From positions 1 to 52,530 of IMG/VR virus record IMGVR_UViG_3300032325_000423: a DNA stretch of 52,530 nucleotides. One strand, given 5' to 3'. The notes under the pieces were generated by a model. The model made no database searches. It saw nothing but the letters and a program-made list of their open reading frames with translations, and was not told where the DNA came from. Positions within the stretch are counted from its first letter, which is position 1, and each line of letters starts with the position of its first letter. The DNA is from a virus. The position numbers and the translations under genes were made by a program. Shown here piece after piece: positions 20,007-26,729 of the stretch.

Positions 20007-20210
20007 TTAGTTATTACTAGCCCCAATAGACTCACGGAACTTACCAGCCCCATCTCTTTCGGCAATCTCAAGAGCCTTACAAAAGAACTCAAAGAAAATA
20101 TCCAGTTCTTGGTGCATAGACTTCTCATCAACAGTAGCAGCGGTCAGCAAACGAGTAGCAAAATCAGCCACACACTCACAAACAGCGTCTCGTTCGTCAC
20201 TCGTCAACAT
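20007..20210 (-). CDS. hypothetical helical protein, 67 aa
   Basis: All-helical (VCECVADFATRLLTAATV). GGAAGG upstream. First gene of the unit from 20231-20259. Confidence 0.55.
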   Translation of the reverse strand: MLTSDERDAVCECVADFATRLLTAATVDEKSMHQELDIFFEFFCKALEIAERDGAGKFRESIGASNN

Positions 20211-20230
20211 AATCCTTCCCTTTTCTGCCC

Positions 20231-20259
20231 AATATACTCTATTAAAGACTCTTTGTCAA
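20231..20259 (-). promoter_or_regulatory. sigma70-type promoter of 20007-20210
   Basis: Minus strand TTGACA (20254-20259), 17-base spacer, TATATT (20231-20236). Confidence 0.72.
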
Positions 20260-20271
20260 GTCCCGACTACT

Positions 20272-20320
20272 GGCTGACTATACCCATCCAGCCCGACCCG
20301 CTAGGGTTAGGCAGGACAAA
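20272..20320 (-). repeat. R2 repeat, copy g
   Basis: Minus strand: TTGTCCTGCCTAACCC-TAGC-GGGTCGG..TATAGTCAGCC. Its TAA is the stop codon of the gene at 20307-20456. Confidence 0.62.
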
Positions 20321-20456
20321 CATTGGAGATTCGCTCAATGAGCAAATTCTTCCCATACAACTTTTCTGCCATAGCCAGGGCATGATAGGTGCTATATGCT
20401 TCCACATAGCCCACAATCTTATTGCCCTTCATCACCATATAGGTATCGGTATTCAT
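20307..20456 (-). CDS. hypothetical protein, 49 aa
   Basis: ATGA overlap with the gene above. Reads MNTDTYMVMKGNKIVGYVEA then a helix (YSTYHALAMAEKLYG). The last four residues are encoded in repeat R2g. Confidence 0.55.
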   Translation of the reverse strand: MNTDTYMVMKGNKIVGYVEAYSTYHALAMAEKLYGKNLLIERISNVCPA

Positions 20457-20722
20457 TCGTCATCCTCCTCTTGTGTTCCTGCGAACATGGTTTCCCACTC
20501 CTGAGCATCAATTCCCGTTTTGAGAATCTCACGATCATCTGCATTGAGATACGGGAAAGCAACTTGAATCAACTCTCCGTTGACCCAACGCTGGGCATCG
20601 TCAAGTCGAGTGACTATGGAAAAAGGGCGACCGCCAGTAGACAACCCACTGAATTCGATCATACCCTCATCACTAACCTTGCGAGTAACCTTATCCGTCA
20701 AAGCATATGGCGTAAACAGCAT
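20453..20722 (-). CDS. hypothetical protein, 89 aa
   Basis: AAGGAG upstream. Beta-rich N-terminal half (VSDEGMIEFSGLSTGGRPFS) followed by helices and an EEDDE tail. The phrase FSIVTRLDDAQRWVNGE suggests a compact alpha/beta fold. Unknown function. Confidence 0.58.
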   Translation of the reverse strand: MLFTPYALTDKVTRKVSDEGMIEFSGLSTGGRPFSIVTRLDDAQRWVNGELIQVAFPYLNADDREILKTGIDAQEWETMFAGTQEEDDE

Positions 20723-20747
20723 CTTTTTCTCCTTTTGATTCCCTGTA

Positions 20748-20775
20748 TTCTACACTACTATTATCGGCTTGTCAA
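20748..20775 (-). promoter_or_regulatory. sigma70-type promoter of 20307-20722
   Basis: Minus strand TTGACA (20770-20775), 16-base spacer with CGATAA, TAGAAT (20748-20753). Confidence 0.75.
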
Positions 20776-20812
20776 GAGGAAAAACTTGAGCAATAAAAGA
20801 TTGTCGTAAAGT

Positions 20813-20887
20813 GTTGGAACATAAAGACTTACGACGAAGCGGGCCGGCCGACCTCGCCCTAAGTCCTTTGGTGTCAAAGGGTTAGGG
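20813..20887 (-). repeat. R1 three-hairpin repeat, copy 9
   Basis: Centre GGCCGGCC, arms CGTAAAGTG/AAGACTTACG. Confidence 0.76.
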
Positions 20888-20920
20888 GTTGGTCAGTTCG
20901 TAGGCAGAGACTGCTAGTTT

Positions 20921-21325
20921 TTAGAACAGGTTAGCAAACCCGCTCTTGAACAAAGCACCGGCCAGCAACGGCTTTCGGCACTTGGTTACTCGCTCTGCAT
21001 AGAAATTACGCACCTTACCATCCGCAGTTCGACACGTTACCAGATTACTGGTACGGATGAACTCAGGATCATTAATACGATACCGACTCTTGCGATTGAG
21101 TCTCGCAATCTGGTCAACAGTCAACGTCTGCTTACCAATCACCTTAGCAAGAAAACGCTCATGCGTTCCGTGCAAAGGCTGCTCGTAAACAAAGTTGAAA
21201 ACCTGACCCTCTTGGGCATTCGCCAAGCTAGCCTTCGATCCACCATAGACCGAATAGAAGACAAAACCCACAACAGCAACGGCAGCAGCCGCAAAAATCG
21301 CACCAAACAGAATCACATCGTTCAT
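20921..21325 (-). CDS. membrane-anchored phage protein, 134 aa
   Basis: Start MNDVILFGAIFAAAAVAVVG with AAAGGGT upstream. N-terminal membrane helix (residues 3-25), then a beta domain that opens VFNFVYEQPLHGTHERFLAK and ends VRNFYAERVTKCRKP. The beta domain resembles a short soluble family in other phages (recalled). G+C-rich. Confidence 0.6.
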   Translation of the reverse strand: MNDVILFGAIFAAAAVAVVGFVFYSVYGGSKASLANAQEGQVFNFVYEQPLHGTHERFLAKVIGKQTLTVDQIARLNRKSRYRINDPEFIRTSNLVTCRTADGKVRNFYAERVTKCRKPLLAGALFKSGFANLF

Positions 21326-21370
21326 AGAAACCCTTTCAAATTGAAAATCGATCACAACGTCCATGACACA

Positions 21371-21399
21371 AGTCTACACTAATTATCGGCGTTTGTCAA
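21371..21399 (-). promoter_or_regulatory. sigma70-type promoter of 20921-21325
   Basis: Minus strand TTGACA (21394-21399), 17-base spacer with CGATAATT, TAGACT (21371-21376). Its TGA is the stop of the gene at 21396. Confidence 0.78.
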
Positions 21400-21659
21400 G
21401 CAGAAACTTTAGAAAAATTTTCTTTCCAATACTCTACCATTTCAACCATGTTGATACCACTATCATTCCAAGAGACACCATCGGGCGTTTCATATCGCAC
21501 AGGATGAGTCTCAAAAATATCACGAAGCAAAAGCTTGAAATGGTCATAAGAGCCGCACTGATCGGCCAGACCATTCAACATTTCATCATTGCTAATCCAC
21601 AAGCAAACATTCCATGTCTGATAGTTTGCGTAACCGTTATAGCTTCCGTCAGGACTCAT
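21396..21659 (-). CDS. DUF7249-like phage/plasmid protein, 87 aa
   Basis: GYANYQTWNVCLWISNDEML is the signature opening of a widespread small phage/plasmid family (NYxTWNVxLWI). Function unknown. No R1 follows; the stop codon lies in the next promoter. Confidence 0.7.
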   Translation of the reverse strand: MSPDGSYNGYANYQTWNVCLWISNDEMLNGLADQCGSYDHFKLLLRDIFETHPVRYETPDGVSWNDSGINMVEMVEYWKENFSKVSA

Positions 21660-21687
21660 GCTTCACTCTCTCTTTCTCGTATACGTC

Positions 21688-21716
21688 ATTCTACCATATA
21701 TTATCGGCAAATGCAA
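21688..21716 (-). promoter_or_regulatory. sigma70-type promoter of 21396-21659
   Basis: Minus strand TTGCAT (21711-21716), 17-base spacer with CGATAATA, TAGAAT (21688-21693). Confidence 0.74.
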
Positions 21717-21752
21717 GGGACAAACTTGAATCTTACGAGATTGTAAGGATTG

Positions 21753-21837
21753 ACGTAAAGTGTTGCAGTATAAGGACTTACAACGAACGAGGCCGCCCGC
21801 GTCGGCCCTAAGTGCTTGAACACAAAGGGGTTACGAC
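21753..21837 (-). repeat. R1 three-hairpin repeat, copy 10
   Basis: Centre GGCCGCCCGCG. Preceded by a shorter hairpin CTTACGAGATTGTAAG (21732-21747). Confidence 0.72.
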
Positions 21838-21850
21838 GAGAGATTATTTT

Positions 21851-22081
21851 TCACTCAAAATCAACAAAAATGATTTGAGCATAGCCACGGGGCTTAACGG
21901 TATATCCGTCACTATAGTCATAGGTGTCAGCCTTGACAGCAGTCATACCGGCCAGAGCCTTGGCCTTACGAACAACGCTGCGCTGAGAAGCATTCTTCTT
22001 AGGGATGAACTCATATCGTTTCACCCAACCATAGTTAGCTTCACCACCAAAAGTATCCGTATGGGTAACAACGCACTTCAT
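21851..22081 (-). CDS. hypothetical protein, 76 aa
   Basis: Begins MKCVVTHTDTFGGEANYGWV then a basic helix (SQRSVVRKAKALAG) and ends in an acidic strand: a pattern of phage proteins that I have seen without assigned function. ATGA overlap with the gene above. Confidence 0.6.
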   Translation of the reverse strand: MKCVVTHTDTFGGEANYGWVKRYEFIPKKNASQRSVVRKAKALAGMTAVKADTYDYSDGYTVKPRGYAQIIFVDFE

Positions 22082-22221
22082 TTAACAAGTTCCTTTGCTT
22101 TCATGGTTTCAAGATACAACTGTTCCAACATCTTCACACGACTCACTGCACGATCAGTCTCACGATTCATGAGTATAACAGCTTTCTCATGTGCTGTCAA
22201 CTCTTTCTTTTTGGTTTTCAT
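22078..22221 (-). CDS. small helical protein, 47 aa
   Basis: Almost entirely helical with heptad-like spacing (KAVILMNRETDRAVSRVKML), so a short coiled coil is likely. ATGA overlaps at both ends. Confidence 0.55.
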   Translation of the reverse strand: MKTKKKELTAHEKAVILMNRETDRAVSRVKMLEQLYLETMKAKELVK

Positions 22222-22370
22222 TTCTTTTCTTCTTCTTTCTTCAACGGGCCACGATAGCCCCTGAACCTTCTCAGCTCACCATAGTAGTTACGACTAGCAG
22301 AACCATAACGAGTCTTTCGACGCTTGGTGGTTCGACATGGTTCAATTGGTTTGATATCTTCGTTTTCCAT
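22218..22370 (-). CDS. small basic protein, 50 aa
   Basis: Arg/Lys/Tyr-rich (KRRKTRYGSASRNYYGELRR), ending KKEEEKK. AGGAG upstream, ATGA overlap downstream. May bind nucleic acid by charge (inference). Confidence 0.5.
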   Translation of the reverse strand: MENEDIKPIEPCRTTKRRKTRYGSASRNYYGELRRFRGYRGPLKKEEEKK

Positions 22371-22381
22371 TTTTTATACTC

Positions 22382-22534
22382 CTAACCAAACAACTCATAT
22401 TCTTCATCGGTCAATGCTACCTCATCGGGACGATAGCAGTTATTGCCGTACAGATCACGATTCTTAGGGCGCTTTTCCCATTCATCCATGAATCGGTTAT
22501 ACTCTTCGAGACGCTTCTCTTCTTCGCTTTTCAT
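22382..22534 (-). CDS. small charged protein, 50 aa
   Basis: MKSEEEKRLEEYNRFMDEWE helix then CYRPDEVALTDEEYELFG. Start at the second of two ATGs for ribosome spacing. First gene of its unit. Confidence 0.5.
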   Translation of the reverse strand: MKSEEEKRLEEYNRFMDEWEKRPKNRDLYGNNCYRPDEVALTDEEYELFG

Positions 22535-22567
22535 CATTCACTCTCTTTCTCTACTCTATTATCGACA

Positions 22568-22595
22568 AGTATAGCATAGAAACTTTAGTTGTCAA
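22568..22595 (-). promoter_or_regulatory. sigma70-type promoter of the 21851-22534 unit
   Basis: Minus strand TTGACA (22590-22595), 16-base spacer, TATACT (22568-22573); the GTCGATAATA box lies just downstream of the -10. Confidence 0.72.
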
Positions 22596-22627
22596 GCAGA
22601 AAATTTTAGAAAAAGAAAAGATTTTTT

Positions 22628-22642
22628 TGGCACGTCATTTGC
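22628..22642 (+). promoter_or_regulatory. sigma54-like site
   Basis: Plus strand TGGCACG-TCAT-TTGC: GG-N10-GC spacing exact. It points into R1 copy 11 and antisense to the gene beyond. Confidence 0.45.
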
Positions 22643-22648
22643 TATTAG

Positions 22649-22732
22649 CCATAAGTGCTTACTACTAAAGGAGTTACGTCAAAAGCGGCCCGCCCCGTTT
22701 GCCCTAAGTGCTTACACACAAAGGGCTTAGGG
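22649..22732 (-). repeat. R1 three-hairpin repeat, copy 11
   Basis: Centre CGGCCCGCCCCG. Begins 7 bases after a sigma54-like site. Confidence 0.76.
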
Positions 22733-22739
22733 CGAGTGC

Positions 22740-23138
22740 TTAGAATTTTCCTCCAAAATCTGGACTAATCCCGAGTTGCTGCTGAACATCCTCATCGTCC
22801 AGAACATCTTGGTCGATCATAAAATCCATATCATCAAAGAACATTTCGATTTCTGGCTGTCCATCATGGGCCATAATAGCAGCAAAATCATAGATCATAA
22901 AGTAAGCCGTAGCTTGCACCCATGATTCTACAAGTCCCGAATGTAACTCAATAGTATCTCTGTTGAGATAAACGTACTCTATTGCAGAACACTTGGTACT
23001 ATCATTCATTTCATCCCAGACAGGAATCTCTTGATTGTACTTATTCAGTTCTTCGTCCAAAACACCATCTTCACGCCATTGTACATAATTTTCATATGTA
23101 GCTTCGATCATGCCTGTTGCAATCTTTCGATACTGCAT
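22740..23138 (-). CDS. acidic hypothetical protein, 132 aa
   Basis: AAGGAAA upstream. Helical and strongly acidic towards the C-terminus (FFDDMDFMIDQDVLDDEDVQ). No family recognised. End of a unit whose promoter is at 23702-23730. Confidence 0.6.
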   Translation of the reverse strand: MQYRKIATGMIEATYENYVQWREDGVLDEELNKYNQEIPVWDEMNDSTKCSAIEYVYLNRDTIELHSGLVESWVQATAYFMIYDFAAIMAHDGQPEIEMFFDDMDFMIDQDVLDDEDVQQQLGISPDFGGKF

Positions 23139-23154
23139 TATTTTTTCCTTTTAA

Positions 23155-23430
23155 TTAGTCGTCATACGGACCATCTTCATTATAGTCTACAAATCCGACA
23201 GCCTCATCGGCGTGGAAGTCTTCTATTCCATCGTCACCATAGTAGCCATAGTCCTCGTCGGTTCCCCATCCTGCGGAAGCCAACGCAGATTCAGCATCAC
23301 CATCCATACTATCATTAAACGAATCATCAGAATCATTCTCCAGGTCATCATCTCCAGACCAATAATCATTAGTACGATCATCAGCGTCGATACCATAAAA
23401 ATCTTCAAGATCGTCATATTCGTAGCTCAT
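23155..23430 (-). CDS. very acidic hypothetical protein, 91 aa
   Basis: Start MSYEYDDLEDFYG with GAGGG upstream. D, E, S, N and G dominate the whole length (SGDDDLENDSDDSFNDS), so it is likely disordered. Similar in charge to the 57-residue protein at 11557-11730. Confidence 0.55.
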   Translation of the reverse strand: MSYEYDDLEDFYGIDADDRTNDYWSGDDDLENDSDDSFNDSMDGDAESALASAGWGTDEDYGYYGDDGIEDFHADEAVGFVDYNEDGPYDD

Positions 23431-23432
23431 AG

Positions 23433-23504
23433 TCAATCCCTCACGATGGTGGTGATGTAAAACAGGCCAACGTATCCGACAACAAACGCAATCGCACTAA
23501 GCAT
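23433..23504 (-). CDS. tiny membrane peptide, 23 aa
   Basis: GGAG 7 bases before the ATG. MLSAIAFVVGYVGLFYITT forms one membrane helix. Overlaps the upstream gene by 8 bases. Confidence 0.45.
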   Translation of the reverse strand: MLSAIAFVVGYVGLFYITTIVRD

Positions 23505-23664
23505 GATCATACTCCGGGGGAACGAAATCGTCAATATCAATCCCGACTACTTCGGCATAGTCGTAAAAATCGGTCTGGATGCTAGGATCGTCAATCGGCT
23601 CCACGATGTTCAGTTCGGCCATCTCAGCAAGAATCCGGTTCACTGCGTCAAAATCGTTCAGCAT
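23497..23664 (-). CDS. acidic hypothetical protein, 55 aa
   Basis: Start MLNDFDAVNRILAEMAEL with AAGGAAC upstream. Helix then an acidic stretch (EVVGIDIDDFVPPEYD). Confidence 0.55.
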   Translation of the reverse strand: MLNDFDAVNRILAEMAELNIVEPIDDPSIQTDFYDYAEVVGIDIDDFVPPEYDHA

Positions 23665-23701
23665 GATTCTGTTCCTTGTGGTTTCCGTTCGTGATGTTGC
23701 G

Positions 23702-23730
23702 ATTATACTCTTATTATCGGCTAGTGTCAA
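23702..23730 (-). promoter_or_regulatory. sigma70-type promoter of the 22740-23664 unit
   Basis: Minus strand TTGACA (23725-23730), 17-base spacer with CGATAATA, TATAAT (23702-23707): perfect consensus hexamers. Confidence 0.85.
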
Positions 23731-23790
23731 GCAGAAACTTGGAAAATTCCAGAATATAATTTCGTGCCAAAGATGAAAAATCTTTTAGTT

Positions 23791-23875
23791 GACGTAAAGT
23801 GTTGGCACATAAAGACTTACGCTTCGCGGGGGCGGCCGGGCTGGTCGTAAGTCCTTACTGGTGAAGGAGATACGT
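23791..23875 (-). repeat. R1 three-hairpin repeat, copy 12
   Basis: Centre GGCGGCCGGG. Its outer arm encodes the last codons of the peptide gene at 23855. Confidence 0.74.
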
Positions 23876-23932
23876 CAAGCCACACCCTAGAATGAAACAC
23901 ACCCCTAATAGAACATAATCACTGATTTTCAT
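23855..23932 (-). CDS. tiny membrane peptide, 25 aa
   Basis: GGAGG 6 bases upstream. MKISDYVLLGVCFILGCGLT is one membrane helix; the last residues (YLLHQ) are encoded inside R1 copy 12. Confidence 0.5.
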   Translation of the reverse strand: MKISDYVLLGVCFILGCGLTYLLHQ

Positions 23933-24029
23933 CATTTTCCTCCATATACATGATATTTGACATACTAGCATACAGAATAATACCAGCAATATACCCAAAA
24001 GCCACACTGATAAAATCAAACTGATACAT
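23919..24029 (-). CDS. tiny membrane protein, 36 aa
   Basis: GGAG 8 bases before the ATG. SVAFGYIAGIILYASMSNI forms one membrane helix, followed by an acidic tail. Preferred to the longer overlapping frame because both this and the next gene have good ribosome sites. Confidence 0.5.
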   Translation of the reverse strand: MYQFDFISVAFGYIAGIILYASMSNIMYMEENDENQ

Positions 24030-24056
24030 CCCTGTATCTCCATTTTGTTTAAGTGA

Positions 24057-24245
24057 TCAATCCCCGTATCCTACCCAGAAATCATCACCCTTCTCACCCT
24101 TCATAAGAGTATAACCCCGGCTCCTCATGGCCTCATACTCATTTATCCTCTGCCAAACTTCTCCCACAATAGAGAGAAAGTAGACAAACCCCAAAACAAA
24201 AAGCATAAGACCCATCCAAGCCCACACCAGAATAAAATCACCCAT
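24057..24245 (-). CDS. single-pass membrane protein, 62 aa
   Basis: Start MGDFILVWAWMGLMLFVLGF with GGAGG upstream. One membrane helix, then a basic soluble tail (RINEYEAMRSRGYTLMKGEK). Confidence 0.6.
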   Translation of the reverse strand: MGDFILVWAWMGLMLFVLGFVYFLSIVGEVWQRINEYEAMRSRGYTLMKGEKGDDFWVGYGD

Positions 24246-24247
24246 GT

Positions 24248-24451
24248 TCAAGCCTCCGGTTGGGTAGAGATATTGATCAACTTCTCGCACTGCTCAAGAT
24301 AGCACGAACGATACTCAGTATGTCCGATCTTCACGACCATCATCATACCCTTGGGCTTCTCTAAAACCCTACGAACTTCACCACGATAATCCTCACCCTT
24401 ATAGGTGAACTCAACCCAATCATACCGCTCCGGCAACACAATATTGCTCAT
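24248..24451 (-). CDS. small SH3-like beta protein, 67 aa
   Basis: Start MSNIVLPERYDWVEFTYKGE with GAGG upstream. Short strands (YDWVEFTYKGEDYRGEVRRV) suggest an SH3-like barrel, a common small phage fold. Unknown partner. Confidence 0.55.
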   Translation of the reverse strand: MSNIVLPERYDWVEFTYKGEDYRGEVRRVLEKPKGMMMVVKIGHTEYRSCYLEQCEKLINISTQPEA

Positions 24452-24497
24452 CTTTTCCTCTTGGTTACTGGTCATCTTCTCTATACCTATTATCGAC

Positions 24498-24526
24498 ATT
24501 CTACCCTGCAAAACTTTAATTGTCAA
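24498..24526 (-). promoter_or_regulatory. sigma70-type promoter of 23855-24451
   Basis: Minus strand TTGACA (24521-24526), 17-base spacer, TAGAAT (24498-24503); GTCGATAATA follows the -10. Confidence 0.75.
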
Positions 24527-24554
24527 CCTTACAAAACCCACAGGTTCCACCGAC

Positions 24555-24600
24555 TAGTCTGACTAGGCCCCTCTCGGCCCAGTAGGGTTAGCTGAGACTA
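24555..24600 (-). repeat. R2 repeat, copy h
   Basis: Minus strand: GGTTAG-TCTCAG-CTAACC hairpin, CCC-TACT-GGG hairpin, CTAGTCAGACTAG. Its TAA is the stop of the gene at 24588. Confidence 0.6.
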
Positions 24601-24821
24601 ACCGCAGTAGGGTTCGACCGATAATATTTTGCCCACAATTCATCCATCACGAACTGGACAATACGATCATGAGAACCACGGCAAACGTAGTATCCCATGT
24701 GGATGTCGAACAGAGCAAACGATCCATCCTCTTTCGGATGAAACGTGAACCCACACTTGTAGGCATAACCATTGATGCTACGCTTGACGGTCGAAACTTT
24801 TGGAGGCTTTCTCATTTTCAT
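24588..24821 (-). CDS. hypothetical protein, 77 aa
   Basis: Start MKMRKPPKVSTV with GAGAG upstream. Beta-rich centre (YKCGFTFHPKEDGSFALFD) with two cysteines and a C-terminal helix. The last residues (AVSLS) and the stop are encoded in R2h. Confidence 0.55.
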   Translation of the reverse strand: MKMRKPPKVSTVKRSINGYAYKCGFTFHPKEDGSFALFDIHMGYYVCRGSHDRIVQFVMDELWAKYYRSNPTAVSLS

Positions 24822-24843
24822 TTTCTCTCTTTCTTGTTCTACC

Positions 24844-24872
24844 ATTATACATCTATTATCGTCAAATGTCAA
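24844..24872 (-). promoter_or_regulatory. sigma70-type promoter of 24588-24821
   Basis: Minus strand TTGACA (24867-24872), 17-base spacer with CGATAATA, TATAAT (24844-24849). Confidence 0.82.
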
Positions 24873-24927
24873 TAGGGTAGTCCAGAAAAAATTTCCTTAC
24901 ATTTCCGTAAGGTTCGTAGAGAAAGTT

Positions 24928-24942
24928 TGGCACAAGATTTGC
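24928..24942 (+). promoter_or_regulatory. sigma54-like site
   Basis: Plus strand TGGCACA-AGAT-TTGC, GG-N10-GC exact. 47 bases before R1 copy 13. A hairpin CCTTAC-ATTTCC-GTAAGG lies at 24892-24912. Confidence 0.42.
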
Positions 24943-24988
24943 TAGTGATGCAAAGATACGCAGCAATGCCTACAGAATAATCATTGAA

Positions 24989-25071
24989 CGTAAGTCTTTA
25001 CCACATAAGCACTTACGACTCGCCGGGGCGGCCCGCCTCGCTCTAAGTCCTTTAGCAGCAAGGCTTTGCGT
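24989..25071 (-). repeat. R1 three-hairpin repeat, copy 13
   Basis: Centre CCGGGGCGGCCCG. Ends at the stop of 25071-25211. Confidence 0.76.
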
Positions 25072-25211
25072 CAAGTTTTGCGTTTTCTGTATATTCGTTC
25101 AGCACCCACCCAAACGGGTAGGTAGAGCTTAGGATATAGCTGTACATATGAACTCTTCACCCATCGTTCAGTCTCTAGTGTAACGTCGTACACTAGTGTA
25201 GTGTCGTTCAT
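25071..25211 (-). CDS. hypothetical protein, 46 aa
   Basis: ATGA overlap with the gene above and AAGGGGGAGG close upstream. Reads MNDTTLVYDVTLETERWVKS and ends IYRKRKT. Its 5' part contains the inverted repeat TACACTAGTGTA. Confidence 0.45.
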   Translation of the reverse strand: MNDTTLVYDVTLETERWVKSSYVQLYPKLYLPVWVGAERIYRKRKT

Positions 25212-25588
25212 TCCTCCCCCTTGAAGCTGAACGGACTGATTTCTTCACCGCAAGCAGCAATTGCGGCATACTGCTTGGTCAGTTCCTCGACACGCTCACG
25301 ACTTCCCGGCTTGCCAACCGGAACGATCATGGTATCCTCACCCCCCACATAGCGGGGATCAGCCTTTTCCTTACGAACCTTCCCCAGATTCTTCAGTGCG
25401 GTACGGTTGAACTTGAGAACCTTTTCACTCACAACGTAACGCTTATGGTCATCCACACCGTAGACGTAATCGACATCATCCACAACCTTATCATCAGGAA
25501 TTTCTACGATCATAGGAATCGCGATACCCTTGAAGATCATACGGGCTTGACGCTTGGCATTTTCGATGATGGGAAACTTGGTTTTCAT
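25208..25588 (-). CDS. hypothetical protein, 126 aa
   Basis: Beta-rich N-terminal half (GIAIPMIVEIPDDKVVDDVD), then a basic helix and a C-terminus ending ISPFSFKGEE. G+C-rich. No family recognised. Own promoter. Confidence 0.58.
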   Translation of the reverse strand: MKTKFPIIENAKRQARMIFKGIAIPMIVEIPDDKVVDDVDYVYGVDDHKRYVVSEKVLKFNRTALKNLGKVRKEKADPRYVGGEDTMIVPVGKPGSRERVEELTKQYAAIAACGEEISPFSFKGEE

Positions 25589-25630
25589 TGTCTTTTTCTC
25601 TCTTAGGTTCTATCGTTCTCTTGTGCGTGT

Positions 25631-25659
25631 ATTCTATCAATAATTCTTTTGCCTATCAA
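25631..25659 (-). promoter_or_regulatory. sigma70-type promoter of 25071-25588
   Basis: Minus strand TTGATA (25654-25659), 17-base spacer, TAGAAT (25631-25636). TGA inside TTGATA is the stop of the gene at 25656. Confidence 0.68.
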
Positions 25660-25865
25660 CCCCCACTATGGGTGGGCCGACGAGTCCAAGGATGGCCGTA
25701 GGCATCCGCCGCGGTCGAAAGCTCATGGTCTGCACAGTCATGGAGATTGCCACCTTCGGTACGCACTACCCACACATTTCCCTCATCATAGTGGTAGGAA
25801 ACAATCTTTCCAACAATCTGTTTCTCGAATCCCTTGAGCATCACACTATCACCAATTTCGTACAT
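25656..25865 (-). CDS. SH3/KOW-like small protein, 69 aa
   Basis: Start MYEIGDSVMLKGFEKQIVGK with a GAGAG-type site. The layout GDSVML..., VGKIVSYHYDEGNVWVV is an SH3-like barrel, matched by the next gene (GDVVQVVDGYGNVQQIVGKN). The two look like adjacent paralogues. Confidence 0.58.
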   Translation of the reverse strand: MYEIGDSVMLKGFEKQIVGKIVSYHYDEGNVWVVRTEGGNLHDCADHELSTAADAYGHPWTRRPTHSGG

Positions 25866-25890
25866 TCTTTTCTCTCTTTCTTGTTCTGCT

Positions 25891-25919
25891 ATTCTACCAA
25901 ACTTTTTCGATGCTGTCAA
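25891..25919 (-). promoter_or_regulatory. sigma70-type promoter of 25656-25865
   Basis: Minus strand TTGACA (25914-25919), 17-base spacer, TAGAAT (25891-25896). TGA inside TTGACA is the stop of the gene at 25916. Confidence 0.76.
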
Positions 25920-26089
25920 TTGCTTTTCTTTTTGCTCAGATAAGCATGGGACACGATCTGGTCAAACGTATACCACTCGCCTTCGCATCGGCCGGAAAGC
26001 TGAACCTTGATATTCTTTCCGACAATCTGCTGAACATTGCCGTATCCGTCAACCACTTGAACCACATCGCCAACCATAATCTTTTGCAT
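25916..26089 (-). CDS. SH3/KOW-like small protein, 57 aa
   Basis: AGGGAG upstream. MQKIMVGDVVQVVDGYGNVQ then IKVQLSGRCEGEWYTF, an SH3-like pattern shared with the following gene. Own promoter 26117-26145. Confidence 0.56.
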   Translation of the reverse strand: MQKIMVGDVVQVVDGYGNVQQIVGKNIKVQLSGRCEGEWYTFDQIVSHAYLSKKKSN

Positions 26090-26116
26090 CGTTTTCTCCC
26101 TTACTCTTATATCGAC

Positions 26117-26145
26117 ATTATACCATGCTCATCTTGAGTTTTCAA
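26117..26145 (-). promoter_or_regulatory. sigma70-type promoter of 25916-26089
   Basis: Minus strand TTGAAA (26140-26145), 17-base spacer, TATAAT (26117-26122), then GTCGATATAA. Confidence 0.68.
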
Positions 26146-26209
26146 GAGAAATCTAGAAATTTTTGTGTCAAGAGATTTTGACAAAACTTTTCGTCGTTTT
26201 CTTTCTCAT

Positions 26210-26224
26210 TGGCACAGGGTTTGC
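26210..26224 (+). promoter_or_regulatory. sigma54-like site
   Basis: Plus strand TGGCACA-GGGT-TTGC, GG-N10-GC exact, 7 bases before R1 copy 14. Confidence 0.45.
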
Positions 26225-26231
26225 TTGTTCG

Positions 26232-26314
26232 TCGTAAAGTCCTATCGTATAAGCACTTACGTCGAACGGGGCCCGCCCGCCTTGCCCTAAGTGCTTTAGG
26301 GTCAAGGACTTACG
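26232..26314 (-). repeat. R1 three-hairpin repeat, copy 14
   Basis: Centre GGGGCCC. Hairpin B is extended by GTTCG/CGAAC, giving the longest stem of the family. Confidence 0.8.
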
Positions 26315-26315
26315 G

Positions 26316-26633
26316 TTAGTATACCAGATTCATATCGGCTACTACCACCCCGTCCTCGTACTCTTCCCCACTTTCGAGGTACCACTGCCCCTTGCGTTGA
26401 TACACGCGAACGGGCGAATACTGATTGATTCTATCCTTAGTGGTACTCGTATGCCAACCCCCACTATTGAGGGTAGCACTATTATCTGGATGAATCTTTA
26501 CCACATAGGTACTATGCAGCATGATCCCTACGCTACCATCAGAAAGAATTTCCGCATAGGTATTGTTACCTACCTTGCGAGTATTCTTATTAGTCTTACC
26601 ACGAACCATCTTCACTGCTTCATAGTGTGTCAT
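26316..26633 (-). CDS. widespread phage protein of unknown function, 105 aa
   Basis: Start MTHYEAVKMVRG with AAAGG upstream. RKVGNNTYAEILSDGSVGIML and LNSGGWHTSTTKDRIN are hallmark phrases of a small protein family common in cyanophages, mycobacteriophages and others. Beta-rich, likely a single domain. Function unknown. Confidence 0.72.
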   Translation of the reverse strand: MTHYEAVKMVRGKTNKNTRKVGNNTYAEILSDGSVGIMLHSTYVVKIHPDNSATLNSGGWHTSTTKDRINQYSPVRVYQRKGQWYLESGEEYEDGVVVADMNLVY

Positions 26634-26635
26634 GT

Positions 26636-26722
26636 TCAGCCTTTTTCGTAGAGAGCAATTGTGCAATAGAAGAAACCGGCATAGCCAATCAGAAAAGCAA
26701 TAGCGTTCAAAGCGTCAATCAT
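26636..26722 (-). CDS. tiny membrane peptide, 28 aa
   Basis: AGGAAATA upstream. MIDALNAIAFLIGYAGFFYC is one membrane helix. Resembles its upstream neighbour (ALIAFAGFISY), probably paralogous. Confidence 0.5.
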   Translation of the reverse strand: MIDALNAIAFLIGYAGFFYCTIALYEKG

Positions 26723-26729
26723 TATTTCC

